The position numbers were made by a program, and so were the translations under genes. From the NCBI GenBank assembly GCA_963712485.1, contig CAVQID010000056.1:1-64000 (forward strand): 64,000 nt of DNA, written 5' to 3'. This DNA is from JALORV01 sp963712485. Its GTDB lineage: Bacteria > Pseudomonadota > Gammaproteobacteria > Burkholderiales > Burkholderiaceae_F. The notes below the pieces were generated by a model. The model saw only the letters and a program-made list of their open reading frames with translations, was not told the origin of the DNA and searched no databases. Below, piece after piece: positions 9,449 to 18,369 of the stretch (its first letter is position 1; each line of letters opens with the position of its first letter).

Positions 9449-9964
9449 ATGAACATCTTCGTCTCATACAGCCCTGCGGATAACGAGCTGGTATCGGCGA
9501 TTGTTTCGCTTCTATGTGCGAACAACGGCGCTATCGTCTACTGCGACGCGGACTCGATGCGCCGAAGTGGCCGATGGCGCGAAGAGCTGGGAACCGCAAT
9601 TTCCGAAGCCAATGTGGTCCTTGTTTTCTGGTGCCACCACTCGCACACGTCGTATGAGGTGCGAAAGGAGTTCGCGCTGGCGCTCGAACAAGGCAAGGTC
9701 GTCTTGCCGTTGCTGCTGGATGGAACTCCTTTGCCCAGCAAGCTCGCCGACTGTCGCCACATCGACTTCCGTGCGCGTGTCGGCGCGATACACGAGGGAT
9801 TGCCCGGCCAGGCAGAGCCAGAAGACGTCGCAGATCGGGTCGAAGCGGATCGCCTGATAGCAAGCGACATATCAAGGCAGTACGAGGACCTGCTGGTCAT
9901 GAGTCTCGCGAGGGAGATCGAGACGGAATTGGCCGCCAGGCTGGGAGCCAAGTGGCTCGCGTAG
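9449..9964 (+). CDS. TIR-domain protein
   Basis: A 171-residue protein that is essentially one TIR domain. IFVSYSPADNELV (residues 3-15) is box 1, GRWREELGTAISEANVVLVFWC is the central helix and strand, and SYEVRKEFALALEQ places Glu70 at the usual NADase position. VVLPLLLDG follows as the next strand. A short helical tail of about 50 residues comes after the domain. Bacterial TIR proteins act as NAD+ hydrolases or cyclases, often in anti-phage defence, or as interaction modules. No sensor domain or defence partner is encoded next to it. No clear Shine-Dalgarno precedes the ATG. Confidence 0.8.
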   Translation: MNIFVSYSPADNELVSAIVSLLCANNGAIVYCDADSMRRSGRWREELGTAISEANVVLVFWCHHSHTSYEVRKEFALALEQGKVVLPLLLDGTPLPSKLADCRHIDFRARVGAIHEGLPGQAEPEDVADRVEADRLIASDISRQYEDLLVMSLAREIETELAARLGAKWLA

Positions 9965-9974
9965 TGCGGACTCG

Positions 9975-10502
9975 CTAGTAGCCCATCCGCGTCGACGTGT
10001 CGTCCTCGTCTTCAACTTCGACCTTTGCCGACGGCGGCAGCTTCGCGATGATCTCCTCGATCATGCGAACGTGTTCGGCCTCTTCGTCCCGCAACTCCTC
10101 GAACAGCGCCTTGACTTCCGGTTGGTTCACGTAGCGCAGCGCCCGGTCGTAGAACGCGAAAGCCTTCTTTTCGGAGTGCAACGCCACCTGGTACGCGGCG
10201 AACTCTGACATGTTCCGGTGCGTCGAACCGACGTCCGGAGCCTCCACATCGAAGACGTCGTCGAGTTTGACTGTTGCAGGCTGATCGCCGAACAGTGCGC
10301 GGCGCCTCCCGGCAAGCTCGTCGCCGTGCTTCTTCTCGTTGTCGGCCATCGACTGGAACACTGATCCCGCATCGTTGGAAAAACTGCGTCCGATCTGTCT
10401 GGCAAACAAGGTGTACCGCTCGAACGCCTCGACCTCAATGAGACGGGCCAGATCGAGCGTGTCCATCAGTGTGAGCTTGGAGACATCGACTTTTGCTGGC
10501 AT
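9975..10502 (-). CDS. Ferritin-like/rubrerythrin-type diiron protein
   Basis: A 175-residue four-helix-bundle protein. It shows two pairs of iron-ligand motifs in the ferritin order: IEVEAFERY and DNEKKHGDE in the first half, HSEKKAFAFYDRA and DEEAEHVRMIEE in the second. It lacks the C-terminal rubredoxin module of classical rubrerythrin. Expected roles are iron oxidation/storage or peroxide reduction in the cytosol. The start is the ATG at 10502, preceded by a strong GGAGG; a longer in-frame reading upstream lacks support. The acidic C-terminus (EVEDEDDTSTR) is unusual for a bundle end. It converges with the TIR gene. Confidence 0.87.
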   Translation of the reverse strand: MPAKVDVSKLTLMDTLDLARLIEVEAFERYTLFARQIGRSFSNDAGSVFQSMADNEKKHGDELAGRRRALFGDQPATVKLDDVFDVEAPDVGSTHRNMSEFAAYQVALHSEKKAFAFYDRALRYVNQPEVKALFEELRDEEAEHVRMIEEIIAKLPPSAKVEVEDEDDTSTRMGY

Positions 10503-10662
10503 GAAACCTCCGCTATTGATGCAGCACGCGCCGTCAGCCGACACGTGAGCCCGATTCAGTGAATGAAACCAGAACCACCGTTGTTGCCGAACAGAACGGT
10601 ATCACTCGCCGATCATCCAGCCGCAGCAAACGCCCTCTCCGTCTGCGTCATCTTTGCCTACC

Positions 10663-11190
10663 TTAGCCCTGCAACAGCAGGGAACAGATGCGTATCGCCC
10701 GATCCTCCGGATCGGGCGCGATGGTGAATCCGAGCCGCTGTGCGAGTCGCAGCATCGACTGGTTCTCGGCAAGGACGTATCCCTCCATCAGCTTCACACC
10801 GCGATCCCGGGCCGAAACGATCAGTTGCTTCATCAGCGCGGTCGCCAGTCCGGTACCGCTGAACGTCTTATCGACGTTGATCGCGAACTCACAGGCACTT
10901 GGATCGGTTTCGATGATGGCAACCGCGCTGCCGGCGATGTCAACGCCATCGGCCGCCGCCACCGTGGCCACCAGCCCGATGCCGTGCTCGGGAAATGAAG
11001 CGAGCGCCTTGCGCAATCTCTCGAGGTTAGGCTCGCGCACGACACGCATGAAGCGCATGTAACGGGCGTCCTCGCTCATGCGGTCGAACGCCTGCAGGAT
11101 TTCCGACTCGTCCGTCGCGCGGATGTCGCGAAGGTGAACGGTGCGTCCATCACGAAGCGTGATGTCAGCTTCCGGAATGCTTGTACTCAT
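10663..11190 (-). CDS. GNAT family N-acetyltransferase
   Basis: A 175-residue GNAT domain. It contains the acetyl-CoA-binding motif A as FAINVDKTFSGTGLATALMKQL with a slightly altered R/QxxGxG/A loop. The last part, ENQSMLRLAQRLGFTIAPDPED, is the usual C-terminal helix and strand. It resembles the stand-alone GNAT/Pat-type acetyltransferases that modify proteins or small molecules; no substrate can be named. The chosen start is ATG at 11190; upstream in-frame codons continue but read as low-complexity non-coding DNA. Confidence 0.85.
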   Translation of the reverse strand: MSTSIPEADITLRDGRTVHLRDIRATDESEILQAFDRMSEDARYMRFMRVVREPNLERLRKALASFPEHGIGLVATVAAADGVDIAGSAVAIIETDPSACEFAINVDKTFSGTGLATALMKQLIVSARDRGVKLMEGYVLAENQSMLRLAQRLGFTIAPDPEDRAIRICSLLLQG

Positions 11191-11407
11191 CGTGAAACGC
11201 CACAGTGAAACCAGGCATGCATCGTAGACCGACTGCACCCCTGGCCAGTTGCCACTCATCGAGAAAGTCGATGGCCCGCGGCCGCGAGATTGAGCGAGGT
11301 CATGCCCTGCGCTGACGTGGGGACGAGAATCAACCCATACCCGGTCCGGAGTGCCGACCGCGTTGTGGAATTCCGGATCGATCCGATCACAAGGAACGGA
11401 GGAATTC

Positions 11408-12931
11408 ATGACAACCGCGGTCAACCCCGGCAGCCTGCCGGCCACTGCACCCAGCGCACTTGCCGCCACGAAGGGCGGACACGCCTTTCCCTGGAAGGCG
11501 TTGGCACCGATCGCCGTTGCACTGATCATCGCGGCGTTTCCACCACCTGAAGGTCTCGCGCAGCACGCGTGGTATTTCTTTGCGATCTTTGCCGGCGTGA
11601 TCGTCGGGCTGATGCTCGAGCCGCTGCCTGGCGCAGCGATCGGGCTGATCGGCGTCGTGCTGGTCACACTGCTCGCACCCTACGTTCTGTTCGGCCCGGC
11701 CGATCTTGCCAAGGCGGGCTTCAAGCCGGCCAACGCGGGGCTCACGTGGGCGCTTTCGGGATTCTCGAACTCGACCGTCTGGCTGATCTTTGCCGCGTTC
11801 ATGTTTGCGCTCGGCTACGAGAAGACCGGTCTTGGCCGGCGCATTTCGCTTGGCCTGGTCAAGACCATGGGGCGTCGCACGCTGACACTCGGCTATGCCG
11901 TCGCGTTTGCCGACCTGCTGCTTGCACCGTTCACCCCGTCGAATACCGCGCGCAGCGGTGGCACGGTGTTCCCGGTGATCCGCAACCTGCCGGCGCTGTA
12001 TGACAGCAAGCCCAATGACCCATCGTCGCGGCGCATCGGTGGCTACCTGATGTGGACCGCGATCGCGGTCACCTGCGTCACGAGCTCGATGTTCATCACC
12101 GCACTGGCGCCCAACTTGCTGGCGATCGAACTGATCAACAAGACTGCCAAGGTTTCGTTCAGCTGGACCGAGTGGTTCATGGCGTTCGCACCGGTCGGCA
12201 TTCTGTTGCTGCTGGCGATCCCGCTGCTGACCTACGTTCTGTATCCGCCGACCGTCAAGAGCGGCGACGAGGTTCCGAACTGGGCCGCGGGCGAGCTGAA
12301 GAAAATGGGCGGCCTGACGACACGCGAAATCGGACTCGCCGCGCTGGTACTGCTCGCACTGTCGCTGTGGATCTTCGGCGGCGACTTTGTCAATGCCACG
12401 ACCGTTGCGATGGCCGTGATTGCCCTGATGGTCATCGGCCGCGTCGTCAGCTGGGACGATATCCTCGCCAACAAATCCGCCTGGAACACGCTGGTGTGGT
12501 TCGCCACGCTGGTCGCACTGGCCGACGGACTGGCCCGGGTCGGTTTCGTCAAGTGGTTCGCCGAAACGATCGGCGCGCAGATGACCGGCGTGTCGCCGAC
12601 GATGGCGATGCTGGTGCTGGTGGCGGTGTTCTTCTTCACGCACTATCTGTTCGCCAGCATCACCGCGCACGTCACGGCGATGCTGCCGGTCATGCTGGCC
12701 GTCGGACTCGGCATCCCCGAAATGCCGATGGACACCTTCGCGCTGCTGCTCGCGCTGACGCTCGGCATCATGGGCATCCTGACGCCGTACGCGACCGGCC
12801 CCAGCCCGGTGTACTACGGCAGCGGCTACATCCCGTCGAAGGACTACTGGCGCCTCGGCGCGATCTTCGGCGTGATCTTCTTTGTCGCGCTGCTGGTGAT
12901 CGGCCTGCCCTGGATCGCGATGATTCGCTAG
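11408..12931 (+). CDS. DASS-family (CitT/TtdT-like) anion:cation transporter
   Basis: A 507-residue inner-membrane carrier with 11-13 hydrophobic segments. It has the DASS hallmarks: FTPSNTARSGGTVFPVI near residue 178 (first SNT motif) and the tight ILTPYATGPSPVYYGSGYI near residue 455. The family exchanges di- and tricarboxylates such as citrate, tartrate, succinate or malate, or sulfate. The CitT-like second motif suggests a carboxylate antiporter, by inference. The start ATG follows a clear GGAGGAATTC. An intrinsic terminator lies 20 bp after the stop, so this is probably a single-gene transcript. Confidence 0.9.
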   Translation: MTTAVNPGSLPATAPSALAATKGGHAFPWKALAPIAVALIIAAFPPPEGLAQHAWYFFAIFAGVIVGLMLEPLPGAAIGLIGVVLVTLLAPYVLFGPADLAKAGFKPANAGLTWALSGFSNSTVWLIFAAFMFALGYEKTGLGRRISLGLVKTMGRRTLTLGYAVAFADLLLAPFTPSNTARSGGTVFPVIRNLPALYDSKPNDPSSRRIGGYLMWTAIAVTCVTSSMFITALAPNLLAIELINKTAKVSFSWTEWFMAFAPVGILLLLAIPLLTYVLYPPTVKSGDEVPNWAAGELKKMGGLTTREIGLAALVLLALSLWIFGGDFVNATTVAMAVIALMVIGRVVSWDDILANKSAWNTLVWFATLVALADGLARVGFVKWFAETIGAQMTGVSPTMAMLVLVAVFFFTHYLFASITAHVTAMLPVMLAVGLGIPEMPMDTFALLLALTLGIMGILTPYATGPSPVYYGSGYIPSKDYWRLGAIFGVIFFVALLVIGLPWIAMIR

Positions 12932-12950
12932 TCGTAGCGATGTGACACCA

Positions 12951-12981
12951 GACGCCGGCCCCAAAGCCGGCGTCTTTCTTT
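12951..12981 (+). terminator. Intrinsic terminator after the DASS gene
   Basis: A perfect 9-bp stem, GACGCCGGC and GCCGGCGTC, encloses a 6-nt loop (CCCAAA). It is followed at once by TTTCTTT. It sits 20 bp after the DASS stop codon and also lies 24 bp beyond the stop of the convergent histidine kinase gene. Confidence 0.85.
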
Positions 12982-13004
12982 GGACCGCCGAAACCGCGCG
13001 CGCG

Positions 13005-15056
13005 TCAGCGGATTGCGCTGCTCAGCGCGGCGCCCAGCGATTCGACCGTGTACGGCTTCAGCAGCAGCCCGAACTGGCCGTCTTCGATGCCCTGTGCTGC
13101 TTCCGCAAAGCCGGTGACCAGCACCACCGGAAGGTCGGGTTGCCTGCGCCTGATCTCGCGGGCCAGTTCGAGCCCGCTGACGCCTCCCGGCATCATGATG
13201 TCGGATATGACGAAGTCCATTGGGCGCCCGTTGGCCAGCGCACCGAGCGCCGCGTCCGGACCGCCGACGTGTATGACGCCGAAGCCCAGGCACTTCAGCA
13301 TCTCTTGCGTGAGCGCTGCCACTTCACCGTCGTCTTCGACGAGCAGCACCTGCCCGCGCCGCCCGAGCGCGTCGTCGTCTGTCGCGGCCGGCTGCGCGGT
13401 TGCGGTGGCACGCTGCGACGCCGGAACGAGCCGGGATCGCGGCAGGCGCAGCACGACCCGCGTTCCGGTCCCGACCTGGCTCTCCAGCGCGATCCGGCCG
13501 CCGGACTGCTGCACGAAGCCGTAGACCTGCGTCAGGCCCAGCCCCGATCCCTTGCCGACATCCTTGGTCGTGTAGAACGGCTCGAAGACTCGAGTGAGGA
13601 GCTCGGGTGGCATGCCGCATCCGGTGTCGGCCACCGACAGCTGGACCAGCTCGACTGGCCCGGCCGGGCCGTCTTCGCGCTCGTTGCCGACGGCGATCGT
13701 GATCGTCCCCCCGCTCGTCATGGCGTCGCGCGCGTTGACGCACAGGTTCAGGATGGCGAGTTCGAATTCACCCGGGTCGACCTCGACCGGCCAGAGGTCG
13801 GCGCCGAATGTCATCTCGACGTGGACGTTGCCCCCCAGCGAGCGCGCGAGCATCTCGCGCATGCCGGTCAGGTGCGCGGCGATATCGATCGCTTCGGCGT
13901 TCACGGGTCGACGGCGCGAGAACGCGAGCAGATGGCGCGTCAGCCCGGTCCCGCGCGTCACCGCGCGGCTCATTCCGTCGAAGACCATCTTCTGCTGCTC
14001 GGCAGTCGGATTGCGCTTCAGCACTTCGAGGCCGTTGGCGAACACGGCAAGCAGGTTGTTGAAGTCGTGCGCCACGCCGCCGGTCAACTGGCCCAGCGAC
14101 TCCATCTTCTGGGCGTGACGAAGCGCCTCCTCCGCCTGCCGCAAGCGCTGCTGGTCGCGCAGCCTCTCGGTCACGTCGTACACGAACTGGTACGCGCCGA
14201 TCCGATGGCCGTCGCGGTCGCGCAGGGTGTTGTAGCGCATCTCGTACGCGCGCCGGTCACGCACCGGATCGCCGAACTCCCCGACCTCGGTGAACACTTC
14301 GCCCGCCAGCGCGCGGCTCCAGACCGCCTTGACCTCCGCCTGATGCTCGGGCTGCGTGGCGAGCAGCTCGAGCAGACTCGCGCCGACGCGCGGACGGACG
14401 CCATAGATGCGCTCGAATTCGTCGGCCGCCGCGCGGTTGACGGCCAGCCACCGATAGTCGAGGCCGACCACCTGCACGAAGGCATCGGTGCCCTCGACGA
14501 TGTCGGCAAGGAGGTTGCGCTCCGCCAGCGCCTCGGTGACCCGGCGCTCCAGCGTCTCGTTCAGTTCGCGCAGTCCGCGCTCGGCTAGAACCCGTCGCGT
14601 CGTCTCGGTGCAGGCGCAGAAGATTCCCGCGACCTTGCCGCTTTCGTCGCGGACCGGCGAATACGAAAAGGTGAACCAGGTTGGCTCGTCGTAGCCGCGC
14701 CGGTTCATCAGCAGCGGCAGATCCTCGCGGTACGTCGACTGACCGGCCAGGGCGACGTCGATCAGCGGGCTGATGTCCGGCCAGATCTCCGACCAGATGT
14801 CCTGAAAACGCCGGCCGAGGGCGGCCGGATGCTTGGTGCCGAGGATTTCCGCGTACGGATCGTTGTAAAGGAATCCGAGCTCGCGGCCCCAGGCGACGAA
14901 CATCGGGAATTGCGACTGCAGCAGCAAGGCGACCACCGCGCGCAGCGACTGCGGCCAGCCCACCAGCGGCCCCAGCGGCGAGCCGGACCAATCGTGCTCG
15001 CGCATCAACGCGCCAGTCTTGCCCCCCGCCGCAAGGAACTTCTCGATCTGCTGCAT
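13005..15056 (-). CDS. PAS-domain hybrid sensor histidine kinase with C-terminal receiver
   Basis: A 683-residue soluble hybrid kinase with no membrane segments. Two PAS-type sensor regions lie at about residues 45-155 and 185-300. The dimerisation/phosphoacceptor helix contains GGVAHDFNNLL (His330), followed by a HATPase_c domain with NARDAM (N box) and a GSGLGLT G box. A receiver domain carries the phospho-acceptor Asp619 in FVISDIMMPGG and the conserved Lys in LLLKPYT. The start is the ATG at 15056 preceded by GGAGA. No DNA-binding partner is adjacent. It lies 105 bp downstream of phaC on the same strand, so co-transcription is possible. Confidence 0.92.
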   Translation of the reverse strand: MQQIEKFLAAGGKTGALMREHDWSGSPLGPLVGWPQSLRAVVALLLQSQFPMFVAWGRELGFLYNDPYAEILGTKHPAALGRRFQDIWSEIWPDISPLIDVALAGQSTYREDLPLLMNRRGYDEPTWFTFSYSPVRDESGKVAGIFCACTETTRRVLAERGLRELNETLERRVTEALAERNLLADIVEGTDAFVQVVGLDYRWLAVNRAAADEFERIYGVRPRVGASLLELLATQPEHQAEVKAVWSRALAGEVFTEVGEFGDPVRDRRAYEMRYNTLRDRDGHRIGAYQFVYDVTERLRDQQRLRQAEEALRHAQKMESLGQLTGGVAHDFNNLLAVFANGLEVLKRNPTAEQQKMVFDGMSRAVTRGTGLTRHLLAFSRRRPVNAEAIDIAAHLTGMREMLARSLGGNVHVEMTFGADLWPVEVDPGEFELAILNLCVNARDAMTSGGTITIAVGNEREDGPAGPVELVQLSVADTGCGMPPELLTRVFEPFYTTKDVGKGSGLGLTQVYGFVQQSGGRIALESQVGTGTRVVLRLPRSRLVPASQRATATAQPAATDDDALGRRGQVLLVEDDGEVAALTQEMLKCLGFGVIHVGGPDAALGALANGRPMDFVISDIMMPGGVSGLELAREIRRRQPDLPVVLVTGFAEAAQGIEDGQFGLLLKPYTVESLGAALSSAIR

Positions 15057-15161
15057 GGTCTCCGGGCGCCTGTCATCGACTCGACCTGGTCGTCTGCTGG
15101 CGCAGTGCTCAACTCTAGCTCGGCGACCGGTTGCCCGCCATCCGGAGACGCCCGGCAAGCG

Positions 15162-16971
15162 TCACTTCATCAGCACGTACGTTCCCGGCGCGTCGCCCAT
15201 CGGCGCGAAGTCCGCGTTGCCCATCGACGGCGGCTTGGCGGGTTGTGCGGATCGCGCGGCGAGCCACGTCTGCCATGCCGGCCACCACGAGCCATCGAGC
15301 GGCGCATTGCGTGAAAGCCACTGGTCCGGATCGACATAGCGTTCCGCGGCCGTCTTCGTTGAAATCCGGTAGTGCCGCGGCGGCGCCTCGGCATCGGGTG
15401 GATTGACGATCCCGACGTTGTGGCCACCGCTGGTCAGACAGAACGTGACGTCGGCGTCGGCATACAGCTTCAGCATGTAGACCGATTTCCACGGCGCGAC
15501 GTGATCGCGCTCGGTTCCAACGAGGAAGATCGGTGCCCGTATGTCCGACAGCGCGATGGTCCGTCCATCGAAGCGCATCCGGCCCGATGCGAGGTCGTTG
15601 TTCAGATACAGATTGCGCAGATACTCTGTGTGCATGCGGTGCGGCAGGCGCGTGGTGTCGACGTTCCATGAGGTCAGGTCCGTGACTTTCTGCGGCTCCG
15701 CCATCAGGTACTGGCGCACGATGCGCGACCAGATCAGGTCGTTCGAGTTGAGCAGCGTGAACGCGCCCGACATCTGCTTGCCGTCAAGGTAGCCCTGCTC
15801 CCACGTCAGGTCTTCGAGATACGCGAGCTGGCTGTCGTCGATGAAGATCGCCAGTTCACCGGCCTCCGTGAAGTCCACTTCGGTGGCAAGCAAGCGTCAG
15901 CGAAGCCAGACGATCATCGCCGACGCCGGCCATCGCGGCGGCCAGGGCCGCCAGGAAAGTACCGCCCAGGCAGTAGCCGACGCCATGGATCTTCTGCTTC
16001 GTGATCGCCCCGGCCGCGTCGATGGCGGTGCGGATGCCGAGGCGCAGGTAGTGATCGACGCCGAACTCGCGGTCGCGCGCGTCGGGGTTGCGCCATGACA
16101 GCATGAACACCGTATGACCGTTGTCGACGAGATACTTCACGACGGAGTTGTGCGGCGACAGGTCGAGGATGTAGTACTTCAGGATTGGCGACGGGATGAT
16201 CAGCACCGGCTGGGGGTGGACTGTGTCGGTCGTCGGCGTGTACTGCATCAGTTCGATCAGGTCGTTGCGCAGCACGACCTTGCCCGGTGTGACGGCCACC
16301 TCGCGCCCGGGAGCGAAAGTCACGCCGTCGACGCGCGGCTTGCCCGACGCCTGTGACAGCAGGTCGGCCCACCAGTCGCTCATGCCCTGGACCAGGTTCT
16401 GACCGCCGGTTTCCATCGTCCGCGCCAGCACCTCGGGATTGGTCCAGAGGAAATTGGTCGGACTCGCCACGTCCAGCGCCTGGCGCGCAGTAAACGTGAC
16501 CATGCGTTCGTGATGCCGGCTGACCCCGCGCACGTGATTGGTGGCATTCCATATCCACTGCTGCATCAAAAGGAACGACTGATGCATCAGATTGAACGGA
16601 AACTCCTGCCAGGCCGGATCGGCGAAGCGCCGGTCCTGCGGCAGCGGCTCAATGCAGGGTGCGCAATCGCCCTGCGCGCACTCCAGCGCGTACAGCGCGA
16701 AGCGCGCGGCCTTGCGCTGCGCCTTGCTGGCCAGTTCCATCTGCTTGCCGGGGGCAGCCGCCAGATGAAAGTACCAATCGGCCCAGGCGGAGACCAGAGA
16801 CGGCCAGGCGATGCCCCGGCTGGCTCGCGCCACCGCAGCTCGGATGGCACGATCGTAGTTCGCCAGTGGCATCGGTTCCGCCAGATACTGTTCGGACGGC
16901 GGTTCGATCGCTTTCTTCGGCGCGCGCGGCGGCGCGGTATTGGAAACGAGTTTCAGTGCGGGCGTGGGCAT
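15162..16971 (-). CDS. phaC: Class I poly(3-hydroxyalkanoate) synthase (interrupted by a single-base frameshift)
   Basis: PhaC polymerises (R)-3-hydroxyacyl-CoA into PHA at the granule surface. After correction of one inserted base the protein is about 602 residues, normal for class I. The lipase-box-like GYCLGG carries the catalytic Cys, DHVAPW the Asp and GGHNVGIVNPP the His, so the triad is complete. The N-terminal PhaC domain includes NPEVLARTMETGGQN. The frame breaks near 15893-15897, inside LTL|LATEVDF. On the minus strand it reads ACGCTTGCTTGCC, one base too many. Both halves are otherwise well conserved, so an assembly error is more likely than decay. The ATG at 16971 follows GGGAGG. 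No phaA, phaB or phasin gene lies nearby. Confidence 0.92.
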
Positions 16972-17218
16972 TGCAGCCTCCCTGCCGGGGCTGGCTGCGG
17001 GGCGCGCGGGATGCTGCCGCCGCGGGCAGCCCAACCAATACAGAATGCGTTTCTCCGACGCTGACGCGTTGATGCGCCTCAAGACCTGTCGTGTTGACTC
17101 GCCGTTTCTGTCGGCAGCGGCCGGATCCGGCGCCGGAGAGCGGCGACACCCTGGCTCCGCTTCTGTATCGCCGCGGCAAATCGCGTCTGTGCGCCGTGCG
17201 CGCAGGCCGCCCGCAGGC

Positions 17219-17249
17219 TTGACCTTTCCATCGTGTCAAGGCTGAGACT
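17219..17249 (+). promoter_or_regulatory. MerR-type (CueR-like) promoter/operator
   Basis: A -35 element TTGACC (17219-17224) and a -10-like GAGACT (17244-17249) are separated by 19 bp, the over-long spacer typical of MerR-family promoters. The spacer holds an imperfect dyad, CCTT-TCCATCGTGTC-AAGG, close to copper-responsive CueR/HmrR sites. It lies 31 bp before the DUF4396 gene. The rest of the 309-bp gap between phaC and that gene shows no further feature I can support. Confidence 0.55.
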
Positions 17250-17280
17250 GCCGCCCTGTCAACCCGCAGGAGGCAAGAGG

Positions 17281-17769
17281 ATGAACCACGCGGACCATGC
17301 ATCTCACCATTACGTCGGACCCGCTCGTGCGCGGTCACTGAACCGCATCGCCTTCGATGCCACGCTGCACTGTCTTGTCGGCTGTGCGATCGGCGAAGTC
17401 ATGGGGATGCTGATCGGCACGGCACTGGGCTGGCCGGCGGGCGCGACGATCGCACTTGCGGTCACGCTGGCGTTCATTTCGGGTTATGCGTTCACGGTCG
17501 TTCCGCTGTGGCGCTCCGGAATGCCGCTGCGCACGACGGCACGGATCGCATTCGCGGCCGACACGGCGTCGATCGCCGTGATGGAAACGGTCGACAACGC
17601 ATTGATGCTCGTGATTCCCGGCGCCATGGACGCGCCGTTGAGTTCGGCGCTCTTCTGGGGATCCCTGGCCGCTTCCCTGACCCTGGCCGGAATTGCGGCA
17701 TACCCGCTGAATCGCTGGCTGATCCGGCGCGGGCTCGGACACGCACTGGCCCATGCGCATCACCACTGA
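17281..17769 (+). CDS. DUF4396 membrane protein
   Basis: A 162-residue integral membrane protein matching the DUF4396 pattern. It has four hydrophobic segments, with GCAIGEVMGMLIGTALGW early and METVDNALMLVIPGAM in the third. Both ends are His-rich (HADHASHH at the start, HALAHAHHH at the end), which suggests metal contact. A strong AGGAGGCAAGAGG precedes the ATG. The function of the domain is not established. The MerR-type promoter directly upstream points to induction by a metal such as copper; this is inference from the operator. Confidence 0.82.
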   Translation: MNHADHASHHYVGPARARSLNRIAFDATLHCLVGCAIGEVMGMLIGTALGWPAGATIALAVTLAFISGYAFTVVPLWRSGMPLRTTARIAFAADTASIAVMETVDNALMLVIPGAMDAPLSSALFWGSLAASLTLAGIAAYPLNRWLIRRGLGHALAHAHHH

Positions 17770-17836
17770 GACGACGCGCGGCAACTCGATCCTTCTCACA
17801 TCGCGGTCAGCCTGAAGGAGTACATGCCCCGACGGA

Positions 17837-17850
17837 TTGACGCGCATCAA
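17837..17850 (+). promoter_or_regulatory. FNR/Anr-like box upstream of the CBS gene
   Basis: TTGACGCGCATCAA matches the FNR/Anr consensus TTGAT-N4-ATCAA at nine of ten positions. Its centre is 85 bp before the ATG of the CBS protein, compatible with activation at about -41.5 from a promoter in between. The site may couple that gene to oxygen limitation. Confidence 0.5.
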
Positions 17851-17928
17851 TGACCGAAGCGCCGGTGCGGCTAGCTTGCCTGAACGCTCGCATGCCGCGC
17901 GCGCAGCAAACAGTACGCGGGGGACAGC

Positions 17929-18360
17929 ATGTTCAGTACGCCGGTCAAGGAGATCATGGAGAAACGCAAGCTGCTGCTTGCCGATCCGACCATGACAGTC
18001 CGGAAAGCCGCCGAAACCATGGCCAGGCGCGAAGTCGGCGCGGTGCTGGTCGTCGATGACGATCGGCTGGTCGGCATCTTCACGGAACGCGACATCGTGT
18101 TCCGTGTCGTTGCACGCGGCCTCGATTCGACGACCACCCCGCTGGGCGAGGTGATGACCCGCGATCCGAAGACGATCGCCCCGGAAAAGTCCTACGGCGT
18201 GGCGATGCTGCTGATGCATGAAAACGGCTTCAGGCATCTTCCGGTCGTCCAGAACGAAGCGCCCATAGGCATCGTGTCGTCACGTAGCGCGCTCGACCCC
18301 GCCCTCGAAGAATTCGTCTTCGAGGAACGACGTCGCAAGCACCTGCAGGAGACGCGCTGA
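17929..18360 (+). CDS. CBS-domain pair protein
   Basis: A 143-residue cytosolic protein made of two tandem CBS motifs (about residues 5-60 and 72-125). LLADPTMTVRKAAETMA and GAVLVVDDDRLVGIFTERDI form the first, MTRDPKTIAPEKSYGVAMLLM and RHLPVVQNEAPIGIVSSRS the second. Such Bateman modules bind adenine nucleotides and report energy state. There is no attached effector domain, so the target is unknown. The start ATG follows GGGGGACAGC. An FNR-like box upstream suggests expression under low oxygen. It ends 9 bp from the convergent patatin gene. Confidence 0.88.
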   Translation: MFSTPVKEIMEKRKLLLADPTMTVRKAAETMARREVGAVLVVDDDRLVGIFTERDIVFRVVARGLDSTTTPLGEVMTRDPKTIAPEKSYGVAMLLMHENGFRHLPVVQNEAPIGIVSSRSALDPALEEFVFEERRRKHLQETR

Positions 18361-18369
18361 GTCCGCCGG

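Noticed and set aside
11191..11667. N-terminal extension of the GNAT protein by about 159 residues
   Set aside because: The extension is low-complexity and has no motif; the GNAT fold begins right after ATG 11190, and the extension overlaps the DASS promoter region and start.
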